This document shows, in pieces, positions 17,801-23,539 of a stretch of DNA of 27,508 nt. Numbering within the stretch: the first letter of the stretch is position 1; each line of letters begins with the position of its first letter. The translations under genes were made by a program, and so were the position numbers. Origin of the DNA: Ferrimonas sp044433165 (lineage in GTDB: Bacteria; Pseudomonadota; Gammaproteobacteria; Enterobacterales; Shewanellaceae). The stretch is taken from positions 1-27,508 of the forward strand of contig JAWXTX010000029.1 of assembly GCA_044433165.1 (NCBI GenBank). The letters are read 5' to 3'. The notes under the pieces were generated by a model. It did no database searches. It was not told the DNA's origin and saw nothing but the letters and a program-made list of their open reading frames with translations.

Positions 17801-18010
17801 CTCCAGTGCCGATTCGAGCGGTTCACTGATTTGCGCTTCAACGCGCTCGGCGGTGCCGCCCGGGTAGCTGGTAATTAATGCGGCATAGCGCTCACTAAAC
17901 GCGGGATCTTCCGTTTGTGCTAATTGCTGAAACGCATTACCCCCAGCCACCACAATTAGCGCGATGGCCATAATCATAAAACGAGGATTGGCAACCAAGG
18001 TTCGGATCAT
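14864..18010 (-). CDS. RND-family efflux transporter (AcrB-like inner-membrane pump)
   Basis: A 1048-residue resistance-nodulation-division transporter driven by the proton gradient. It has the standard layout: a first helix at about 10-28, a large periplasmic porter loop (about 30-335), helices 2-6, a second hydrophobic block, a second periplasmic loop and helices 8-12. The proton-relay helix reads GIMVDNAIVIVDAI, with Asp400-Asn401 where AcrB has Asp-Asp, as in many other RND subfamilies. After the last helix a 35-residue hydrophilic tail is rich in His (HNEV, KNHSSC, KNHHHE). Substrates cannot be read from sequence; TEDP near residue 34 is common in multidrug members. The start ATG overlaps the stop of the adaptor gene as ATGA, so the two are coupled. 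No TolC partner is encoded beside it, so an outer-membrane channel would have to be supplied from elsewhere. Confidence 0.93.
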   Translation of the reverse strand: MIRTLVANPRFMIMAIALIVVAGGNAFQQLAQTEDPAFSERYAALITSYPGGTAERVEAQISEPLESALESLDEILKIESSSRPGFSRITIELRDNINNIDLVWHKIRSIAAEQQRFFPAGALEPKLDTEVSTAFTQILGIRWQGTSEPDLLALGRYSETLASQLRRVTGTDYVKIHGQPDEQISVILNDAQFHALGLSTDALARIIAAADAKTADGNISNPEVRAQVQIAGELNSLQRLRQLLLGNETNQQLRLGDISTIERTANSLQQDRAIVNGQPAVLVAVRMLPNVRVDQWDPRIAEAIQQLQRKLPSNITIETLFNQRQYTEVRLTQLAMSMLQGFVLISAVLLITLGLRAALMVALALPLTLLITISCMHWYGLPIHQMSVVGLVVALGIMVDNAIVIVDAIGYRKRQGLDSFTAVRQTLQHFWLPLLASTLTTVLAFAPIFLMPGPAGEFVEGIALSVSFALLASYALSHTLIAGLAGRFLVAQPTHRWWQQGIKLAPIATLGQRILRWALHYPKRTIAVVFCLPLTGFIAASQLPEQFFPPSDRDMFQIQLWLPAAASHSATMALTQELDQWLRQQPGIRQTVWGIGRTVPSFYYNLTTAQQGVDNFAQGMISADDYQHANRLITELQPQLSQRYPDVQVIIRKLEQGPPFKAPVELRLVGTELPQLRQYGEQLRQVLAQQSAVIHTRSLLLANLPRMKLHFDEPALHAVGLSLASASAQIRGQLDGSIGGSLLEGPEQIPVRVQLASQDRQNRGDLGNLQLITPNGQWVPLSALARIELEPALSDIPRRNGERVNTIMAYLQNGVLPSTVLNQVQQQLAAEQWQLPATMRLEVGGESAERDLAVQQLLSSVVLIGIALIAIIALSFNSFRLTAIILASAFQSVGLGLLAVAVAGYPFGFTVMIGLMGLMGLAINAAIVILAELAQQPQAKQGQKNAVIDAVSRCGRHIGSTTVTTVGGFLPLILAGGSFWPPFAVAIAGGTLLTTVLSFIFVPTAYQLLYSQRPQLEHTFDHNEVPKNHSSCRKNHHHEQSSSLRQIS

Positions 18011-19107
18011 GGTGCAACCTCAGCAATGTGCACTTGTTGTCCAGCCACTAATGCGGCTAAGCCTTGGATCACCAGTTGTTCGCCGGCATGAATTGCACCT
18101 GTGAGCATGGCGAATTGGTCATCACTGTGTAAAATTTGCACATCTCGCCGCTGTAATTGCCACGATTGTTCGTGGGGAACCGCAACCAGCAGGTTCCAGC
18201 GCCCACGCTGGCCATTAATCAGAGCCGTTAACGGTACTTTTAGGTGCTTTTCTGCCACATTTTGCTGTAGTTCTAAATAGATAAGATCGCCATCAAGCCA
18301 GGCTCCTTGAACTGGCTTATCGGGTAAGTCAAACCGAAATTCCACTGTACGAGAGTGTGGATCAATGGCCGCACTGTGGCCACGGGCAATGGCTGGTAGC
18401 TGTTGTTGTTGATAGTGCAGTTGTGCCGCTGCCGATCTCGAGAGATTTGGTTGATGGACGACATCAAATAAAGCAACCGGTACACCAATGTGGGCATCTG
18501 CACCTTGGTTTGGCACTAAGGTTAAGCCACTTTGGCCCGCGCCCACCACTTGTCCCGTTGCCAAATTGAGCTGGGAAACCGTACCCGCAAAAGGGGCCTG
18601 TAATTGGCTTTTTTGAATACGAAGTTGGTTGGCTTCGAGGGCGGCCTGAACCTGTTGTAATTGTGCTTGTAAACTTTGTTTCTCGGTGGTTAATTCATCG
18701 ATTTGCTGTTGTGCTTGAAAGCCATTTTGCTGCAATTGTTGCTGGCGGTCATAGGTGCTTTGGTTTAGAGTCAAGCACGCTTTAAGCTGCTCTAAATTCG
18801 CTTGTAATTGTTTGGCTTCGGTGTGCAGCAATGAGGTATCTAACTGCGCCAGTAACGCCCCTGCTTGCACTTGTTGGCCAAGGCGAGCATTGACCGTTGC
18901 AATCACCCCGGATAATTCAAAGCCTAAATTGGCGGTGTGGCGATGACGTATTTGGCCAACGAGACGATGTTGGCGCAAGTAAGAGGGTAACCATTTTGCG
19001 GCTTGGGTTTGTACGCTGACGTTGTTGGAAACCGGTGTTAATACCGCCTTTTCTGGCTGGCAACCGCTTAAAGCGAGGATCCCGAGCCAAAGCAAACCAA
19101 TACGCAT
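18007..19107 (-). CDS. RND efflux periplasmic adaptor lipoprotein
   Basis: A 366-residue membrane-fusion protein that would link the RND pump to an outer-membrane channel. Its N-terminus is a lipoprotein signal with lipobox LSGC (Cys16). Then come a first lipoyl half (about 62-90, LGFELSGVIATVNARLG), a coiled-coil hairpin (about 92-168), a second lipoyl half (APFAGTVSQLNLATGQVV) and beta-barrel/membrane-proximal domains. The ATG at 19107 begins exactly at the lipoprotein signal, with only a weak GGA upstream; a TTG 18 bases earlier is possible but spoils the signal. The gene is divergent from the TetR regulator across a palindrome, which suggests local repression, and overlaps the pump gene by 4 bases. 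Confidence 0.93.
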   Translation of the reverse strand: MRIGLLWLGILALSGCQPEKAVLTPVSNNVSVQTQAAKWLPSYLRQHRLVGQIRHRHTANLGFELSGVIATVNARLGQQVQAGALLAQLDTSLLHTEAKQLQANLEQLKACLTLNQSTYDRQQQLQQNGFQAQQQIDELTTEKQSLQAQLQQVQAALEANQLRIQKSQLQAPFAGTVSQLNLATGQVVGAGQSGLTLVPNQGADAHIGVPVALFDVVHQPNLSRSAAAQLHYQQQQLPAIARGHSAAIDPHSRTVEFRFDLPDKPVQGAWLDGDLIYLELQQNVAEKHLKVPLTALINGQRGRWNLLVAVPHEQSWQLQRRDVQILHSDDQFAMLTGAIHAGEQLVIQGLAALVAGQQVHIAEVAP

Positions 19108-19154
19108 GTGTGATCCAGTTCTCAAAAAACAGTACCGAGCAGTCTAGTCTTATA

Positions 19155-19175
19155 CAAACTGGACTGTCTAGTTTG
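19155..19175. promoter_or_regulatory. probable TetR operator between the efflux genes and regulator
   Basis: A 21-base imperfect palindrome with half sites CAAACT and AGTTTG and an inner GGAC/GTCT pair; only the centre base and one symmetric pair fail to match. It lies in the 101-bp divergent region. It overlaps the -35 of the likely tetR promoter and sits just upstream of a TATAAG element (19148-19153, minus strand) that could be the -10 for the adaptor gene. Repression of both directions by the neighbouring TetR protein is the natural inference. Confidence 0.7.
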
Positions 19176-19201
19176 ATTGTTTGAAATTGGTTAAATACGA
19201 T
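19173..19201 (+). promoter_or_regulatory. candidate sigma-70 promoter of the tetR-like gene
   Basis: TTGATT (19173-19178) and TACGAT (19196-19201) are separated by 17 bases. The -10 ends only 7 bases before the ATG at 19209, so transcription would begin almost at the start codon and the mRNA would be leaderless. This agrees with the lack of any Shine-Dalgarno before that ATG. Confidence 0.5.
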
Positions 19202-19208
19202 TGACGTT

Positions 19209-19820
19209 ATGATTACGCCTAAAACCGCTCGCAGTGCTCGTAAGCAACAACAAATGGTGGCAAGTGCCAGCGAGTTATTTATGACCAAAGGGTATGCGGA
19301 AACCAGCATGGATGATGTGGCTAAGCACGCCCAAGTCTCCAAGCAAACGGTTTATGCGCACTTTGGCAGTAAAAATGAACTTTTTTGCGTTTGCATTGAA
19401 CGTAAATGTACGGAAGTGATGGTGCCACTGCCAACGCTGCCGGATAGCGTTGATCTGCGGCCGCAATTGATGGCTTTTTGTATGCAGATAAGTGATGTAA
19501 TGCAATCGGCAGAGGCCACTTATGTACATCGATTGTGTGTGAGTCAGGGGGCGACACACCCACAATTAGCGCACGTTTTCTATCAATATGGCCCACAACA
19601 ACTGTGTCAGAGATTAACGCAATTTTTGGAACAGTTAGCCTTGAGGCCACAATGGCAAATTCCAAATCCAGCCTTAGCAGCAGAACAATTATTTATGCTT
19701 TTAAAAGGAATGGATGGCATTCGCCGACAATTAGGCATAACACAAGAAACCCAACAGGCACGACAACAGCGTATCGCGCAAGCGTTGGAGCTGTTTTGTC
19801 GTGGGTATTGGGCGGCATAA
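19209..19820 (+). CDS. TetR/AcrR-family transcriptional regulator
   Basis: A 203-residue regulator with an N-terminal helix-turn-helix. Residues 10-60 contain the typical ASELFMTKGYAETSMDDVAK and VSKQTVYAHFGSKNELF segments. The C-terminal all-helical ligand domain is AcrR-like and contains several Cys residues. It probably represses the divergent RND adaptor-pump pair and itself through the palindrome at 19155-19175, with relief when a pump substrate binds; this is inferred from position. The ATG at 19209 is needed for a complete DNA-binding domain, because the next Met would cut into it. No ribosome-binding site precedes it. The stop codon lies 28 bases before the outer-membrane protein gene. 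Confidence 0.92.
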   Translation: MITPKTARSARKQQQMVASASELFMTKGYAETSMDDVAKHAQVSKQTVYAHFGSKNELFCVCIERKCTEVMVPLPTLPDSVDLRPQLMAFCMQISDVMQSAEATYVHRLCVSQGATHPQLAHVFYQYGPQQLCQRLTQFLEQLALRPQWQIPNPALAAEQLFMLLKGMDGIRRQLGITQETQQARQQRIAQALELFCRGYWAA

Positions 19821-19848
19821 TGAATCATTTATCATTGGAGAGTATTTC

Positions 19849-20694
19849 ATGTTGGCAAAATCGATGGCGGCATTAACGCTTGTCGCTAGTGCAAGCGCAA
19901 TGGCCCAGTCACCGTGGCAGTTCAATCTTTACGGCGTTCTTGGCAGTGAAGGCGATCTGCAGCGAGGAGGCACGTTAAGTGAGCAGCAAGTAGGCGCCAA
20001 AATCGCTTATACGCAACCGATGGCGCAAGGGCGGCTCATGGGCGTAAGTTTGAGCATGGATGTTGCTGATTATAATGTTAAAAATGCCACCATTACTGGG
20101 CTTGATGATTTGGATCAGCGCCAGCAATATCAGTTGTCTGGCTTTATGATGCAGCCACTTTCTCGCGAATGGTCGCTTGTTGTCAGCCCTTCGTTAAATT
20201 GGTCTTATGCAGATGGCGCCAGTTTCAGCGATGGCTTTGGTTGGGGACTGTTAGGTATGGCCAACTACCGTGCGAGTAATACATTACGCTGGGGATTCGC
20301 TTTGTCGTACACCAATGACGTTTACGATAACCAATTTGCCCCATTTATTACGGTTGATTGGCAGATCAACGACCAATGGCGTTTATCTAACCCTTTTGAG
20401 GCGGGGTTTAATGGCCGTGCGGGGTTAGAGCTTTCTTATAAAGCCAATACGAATCTTGAGTTTGGTTTAGGGGGAGGCTACCGCCAAGAAGAGTTTGCTT
20501 TTAAAGATGGCGCAGTCAAACAAGAGCTACCAATGGGTTTTGTACGGATGACTTATAAAATTCGCCCCGGCTTAAATTGGAACTTTATTGCGGGTTATCG
20601 CACTGAAGGGGAATTAAAATGGCGAGAAAATGGCCGTACTAATAAAACCGATGTGGATGGCCGTGGGTTGTTGGCGGTATTAGTGAATTTTTAA
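19849..20694 (+). CDS. outer-membrane beta-barrel protein of unknown function
   Basis: A 281-residue protein with a clear signal peptide (MLAKSMAALTLVASASAMA, then QSPW). It has alternating amphipathic strands throughout, aromatic girdles (LSREWSLVVSPSLNWSY, LRWGFALSYTNDV) and a C-terminal Phe (LLAVLVNF), the usual signal for BAM-dependent insertion. The roughly ten to twelve strands suggest a small monomeric barrel, perhaps of the DUF6268-like group; that family name is a guess. It is not a TolC homologue, as it lacks the helical barrel. The ATG at 19849 has GGAG 9 bases upstream and begins the signal peptide. It lies 28 bases after tetR on the same strand, so the two may be co-transcribed, and a strong terminator follows. 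Confidence 0.82.
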   Translation: MLAKSMAALTLVASASAMAQSPWQFNLYGVLGSEGDLQRGGTLSEQQVGAKIAYTQPMAQGRLMGVSLSMDVADYNVKNATITGLDDLDQRQQYQLSGFMMQPLSREWSLVVSPSLNWSYADGASFSDGFGWGLLGMANYRASNTLRWGFALSYTNDVYDNQFAPFITVDWQINDQWRLSNPFEAGFNGRAGLELSYKANTNLEFGLGGGYRQEEFAFKDGAVKQELPMGFVRMTYKIRPGLNWNFIAGYRTEGELKWRENGRTNKTDVDGRGLLAVLVNF

Positions 20695-20735
20695 TCCGGT
20701 TTGCGTATCGGCTCTCTGTGATGGATGGCGGAGCT

Positions 20736-20775
20736 AAAACTAAAAACAGCGCCAATTGGCGCTGTTTTTAGTTTT
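20736..20775. terminator. bidirectional intrinsic terminator
   Basis: A perfect 40-base palindrome centred on CCAATTGG, whose arms carry ACAGCGCC/GGCGCTGT flanked by A-tracts on the left and T-tracts on the right. It therefore reads as a GC stem followed by a T-run on both strands. It lies between the convergent barrel gene and the DUF2919 gene and contains the stop codon of the latter (20768-20770). Confidence 0.92.
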
Positions 20776-21250
20776 TAGAGGGCGATTGCCAATCACCTTG
20801 ATGGTGAAAGATAAGCCGACTGCTAGGGCTTTGGTATAAATACCAACCACACCAAAGATTCCCGATCAGTAAAATGGCGGGTGTCATTGAAAAGCCAATG
20901 GGCAAATGGATGAGTTGATAGCATTGAATGCCTATGTCGATGCTTACGCTCAGTAGCATCACACCATACCCCCAACGCCATTGTGGCCATAACCAACGAT
21001 AGCGATGGCGCATGCTCTGCAACCATAAAATTAACACGGCAGGTAGCCCACTGATTAACCCTAAATAAAACAGGGTTTGATTGGGATAAAACAAAGCCAA
21101 TAGGTCGCTGCCATTACTGCGGCTTGCGCTGGCAAATACCAATAGCAGCCATGTTCTGCTTAACCATAAACAGCAAAGATAAAACCAACGGCTGGGTTTA
21201 AACCAGCCGTAATCATTAAGACGATGTAAGGGTAAGCGATGATCCAGCAT
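20768..21250 (-). CDS. DUF2919 family membrane protein (YfeZ-like)
   Basis: A 160-residue protein with four predicted transmembrane helices: WFYLCCLWLSRTWLLLVFA, TLFYLGLISGLPAVLILWL, WGYGVMLLSVSIDIGIQCY and TPAILLIGNLWCGWYLY. The opening LNDYGWFKPSRWFYLCCL corresponds to the family pattern of an acidic/aromatic stretch followed by LKP and the first helix, so I assign it to DUF2919 (E. coli YfeZ). Function is unknown. The ATG at 21250 is preferred; a TTG at 21268 adds six residues and neither has a strong Shine-Dalgarno. It follows the YccT-like gene after 70 bases and is likely the last gene of the dinG run. Its stop codon lies inside the terminator hairpin. Confidence 0.78.
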   Translation of the reverse strand: MLDHRLPLHRLNDYGWFKPSRWFYLCCLWLSRTWLLLVFASASRSNGSDLLALFYPNQTLFYLGLISGLPAVLILWLQSMRHRYRWLWPQWRWGYGVMLLSVSIDIGIQCYQLIHLPIGFSMTPAILLIGNLWCGWYLYQSPSSRLIFHHQGDWQSPSKN

Positions 21251-21320
21251 GAGCGCTCGTTGGTGCAATGGTGGTTGTAGCGTGAGCCAAGGGTTATTGC
21301 TTGATATTTAAAAAGCTTTT

Positions 21321-22091
21321 TTACATGTTTTGGAATGCCCAGCTTAAGAATTGCTTGCGTGTCGACTCATCGGCTTTGATAAACCAATATTGCAGCATAC
21401 TTTGGGCTTGATCATCGTGCTGTGGGGCAACCGTTTGGGTGGTGTTGAGGTGCTGTACCGCCCAGCCCGTAAAAGCATTGTGAACATCGGCGCCGCTTTC
21501 TTGCCACCAGTATTGCAACATTTTCATTGGCTTATTATTGTCCATTTCAGGCGTTTGTGGTGTTTGAGTGGCCGCTGTGGTTAATGCGGTGGCGCTTGCA
21601 GCTGTAACGGTTGGTGTAACCGTTCCGCCTGTGGCAACAATGGCAGAATTATTGTTACTTAATTGATTGAAGATCCCTTGTGGTTGGGCATCGGTTAAGG
21701 CAACCTCTACCGGTATGTTGCTGCCATTTGAGGTTTGAATTAGCACCTGTGGATCTTGGGCAAACTGGCGTGCCGTTTTGACGTTGTCAATTTCGATGGC
21801 TGCTTGCAGTTGGTAGTTTTGATCCGCTTGGGCCTGAAAGGTAACCACAAAGGGTGCCGATTTAATTTTACTGTGACTGTCACCGATATTATCGCGGATC
21901 AGATCGTTGTAAACCAAAGCCACTTTATTGGTGCCCACTTGTAAGGGCTCACTGCCGTTATGCGAGAAAAAATTGTTATTCACGTTGTTACCGTTGATGG
22001 CGACAAACTCAAATTCAAGCGGGATCTGTAATTCGGCGGCAAATAACGTGGGTGATACGGCAAATAATAGGGCGGCAATGGCCTTATGCAT
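21321..22091 (-). CDS. YccT-like (DUF2057) periplasmic protein with duplicated C-terminal motif
   Basis: A 256-residue exported protein with signal MHKAIAALLFAVSPTLFAA. Residues 20-140 match DUF2057 (E. coli YccT/CsgI, a periplasmic inhibitor of curli assembly), including a family-like opening LQIPLEFEFVAINGNNV and the VALVYNDLIRD strand. An Ala/Thr-rich linker (about 152-182) leads to two copies of a 28-residue motif (188-215 and 229-256), both with MLQYWW/F, an acidic turn, F near the middle and W-A-x-Q near the end. The ATG at 22091 has AAGGAG 6 bases upstream and starts the signal peptide. It is 19 bases after priC. No curli genes are in the window, so the curli role is only a family association. 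Confidence 0.85.
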   Translation of the reverse strand: MHKAIAALLFAVSPTLFAAELQIPLEFEFVAINGNNVNNNFFSHNGSEPLQVGTNKVALVYNDLIRDNIGDSHSKIKSAPFVVTFQAQADQNYQLQAAIEIDNVKTARQFAQDPQVLIQTSNGSNIPVEVALTDAQPQGIFNQLSNNNSAIVATGGTVTPTVTAASATALTTAATQTPQTPEMDNNKPMKMLQYWWQESGADVHNAFTGWAVQHLNTTQTVAPQHDDQAQSMLQYWFIKADESTRKQFLSWAFQNM

Positions 22092-22110
22092 GGTAGCTCC
22101 TTGGTGGCGG

Positions 22111-22743
22111 TTAATCTTTTGTGCGTTCGAGATAAGCAATGCGCTGCTCAATATAACTCATGGCTTGGCGGCACTTTCCTAAGCGTTTTCGAGTATGCAG
22201 GATTAAATTTTGTTGGGCGATTTTTTCTGAACCTTGATAGCGCTCAAGCTCATGCTCTAATGCATCGGCTTTGTGCTCAAGTTGCTGTTCCCAGTTTTGA
22301 TGCTTTTTTAGCTCTTGATAGAGCTGGTGGCTTGATTGCATAACAGACTGGGCGATCCATTGATACTCTCCCTGTGGCTTCGACTGTTTTCGCTTAAATT
22401 CGGTTTGTTGCAAGCCACGGGTAATGGTGTGGGTATTCTCCATGGCCTGCAATAATGCTTGGTAGCGATTAGTAAAGCGCTGACAGGCCAGTGCGAGCGT
22501 GTCGCTGTGGGCTTCAAGTTGAACCAGTTGTTGAATTTGTGCCAAATCGCGCTTGAGCACCTGAATGCATTCATCAAGAGTGGCACCGTGGTGCTCAAAT
22601 AATTGATCATGAAAGCGGCTGCGGTTTGCTAACCATTTTTTATCGTGCGCAGACAGGGCGCGATCATGGCATTGGACTTTTTCTTCAAGCTCAGCCAATC
22701 GCTGTTGCAGTTTATTAAGCAGCAATTGGTTGTGCGAATTCAT
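22111..22743 (-). CDS. priC: primosomal replication protein PriC family
   Basis: A 210-residue, highly helical, charged protein resembling PriC, which helps reload DnaB helicase at stalled forks. Features that fit are an N-terminal LLNKLQQRLAELEEKV helix, RSRFHDQLF (41-49), the LDECIQVLKRDLAQIQQL helix (56-73) and a second half rich in Gln, Arg and Glu ending near RIAYLERTKD. E. coli PriC is shorter (175). Similarity is mostly in pattern, so the call is good but not certain. The ATG at 22743 overlaps the upstream permease stop as ATGA and gives the compact family N-terminus; a start further up lies within the permease gene. It shares the run headed by dinG, so SOS induction may reach it. Confidence 0.8.
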   Translation of the reverse strand: MNSHNQLLLNKLQQRLAELEEKVQCHDRALSAHDKKWLANRSRFHDQLFEHHGATLDECIQVLKRDLAQIQQLVQLEAHSDTLALACQRFTNRYQALLQAMENTHTITRGLQQTEFKRKQSKPQGEYQWIAQSVMQSSHQLYQELKKHQNWEQQLEHKADALEHELERYQGSEKIAQQNLILHTRKRLGKCRQAMSYIEQRIAYLERTKD

Positions 22744-23513
22744 AACCAAGCACCCCAAGCCAGTTTGGCAGCCAATGCCATAACCATAGTAATAAACACT
22801 GGCCGTACAAAACGCCCGCCAAAACGAATGGCTGAATGCGCCCCTAGCCATGCGCCCGCCATAATGGCACTGCCCATGATGATCCCTAAGGTGAAATTAA
22901 CGTGGCCAAGTGCAATAAAGAACCCTAATGAGGTGGCATTACTAACAAAGTTCATGCAGCGGGCAAGGCCAGAGCACAACAATATATTCATTTTGTATAG
23001 CATCATGTTTGATGCAGTCCAAAAAGCCCCAGTACCCGGGCCTGCAAAACCATCGTAAAATCCAATGCTTAGCCCCTGCAGCCATTGGGTACGTTGTAAT
23101 TTCGGCGTGATTTCCGGTAATTGTTGGTTGGAGGCATCCGGCGTGCGGTTACATAACGTGTATATGGCAATGGTGATGATCAGCAGAGGCAGTAATTTTT
23201 CCAGCCAATCGACACTCACAACATTAACGGCAAGGGCGCCAACCGCGGCACCAATGCCAGTGCCAATGATGGATTTTTTCCAAAAGGCTGGGTCAAATAA
23301 GCGCTTGCGATAGAAGGTCCAACCAGCAGTCGCGGAGCCAAAGGTGGCGGCCAGTTTGTTGGTGCCTAACACCAAATGCGCCGGTAGCCCTGTGGTGAGT
23401 AAGGCTGGGATGGTGAGTAGCCCACCGCCACCGGCAATGGCATCCACAAAACCGGCAATAAACGCGACCACCGCGAGGGCGACGATCACGTCGACAGGCA
23501 AAATCAACTCCAC
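22740..23513 (-). CDS. TauE/SafE (TSUP) family permease, YfcA-like
   Basis: A 257-residue inner-membrane protein with about eight hydrophobic segments. It has the two inverted-repeat signatures of the TSUP family: GFVDAIAGGGGLLTIPALL in the first half and GFYDGFAGPGTGAFW in the second. Close to E. coli YfcA (269). TSUP members move sulfite, sulfoacetate or other small anions; the substrate here cannot be told. I chose GTG at 23513 because AGGAG lies 9 bases upstream and the protein then starts MELILPVDVIV. A TTG at 23543 would overlap the dinG stop. It sits between dinG (26-base gap) and priC (4-base overlap), a synteny not obviously linked to transport. Confidence 0.9.
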   Translation of the reverse strand: MELILPVDVIVALAVVAFIAGFVDAIAGGGGLLTIPALLTTGLPAHLVLGTNKLAATFGSATAGWTFYRKRLFDPAFWKKSIIGTGIGAAVGALAVNVVSVDWLEKLLPLLIITIAIYTLCNRTPDASNQQLPEITPKLQRTQWLQGLSIGFYDGFAGPGTGAFWTASNMMLYKMNILLCSGLARCMNFVSNATSLGFFIALGHVNFTLGIIMGSAIMAGAWLGAHSAIRFGGRFVRPVFITMVMALAAKLAWGAWL

Positions 23514-23539
23514 GACGAAAAACTCCTTTTGAGCACGGC

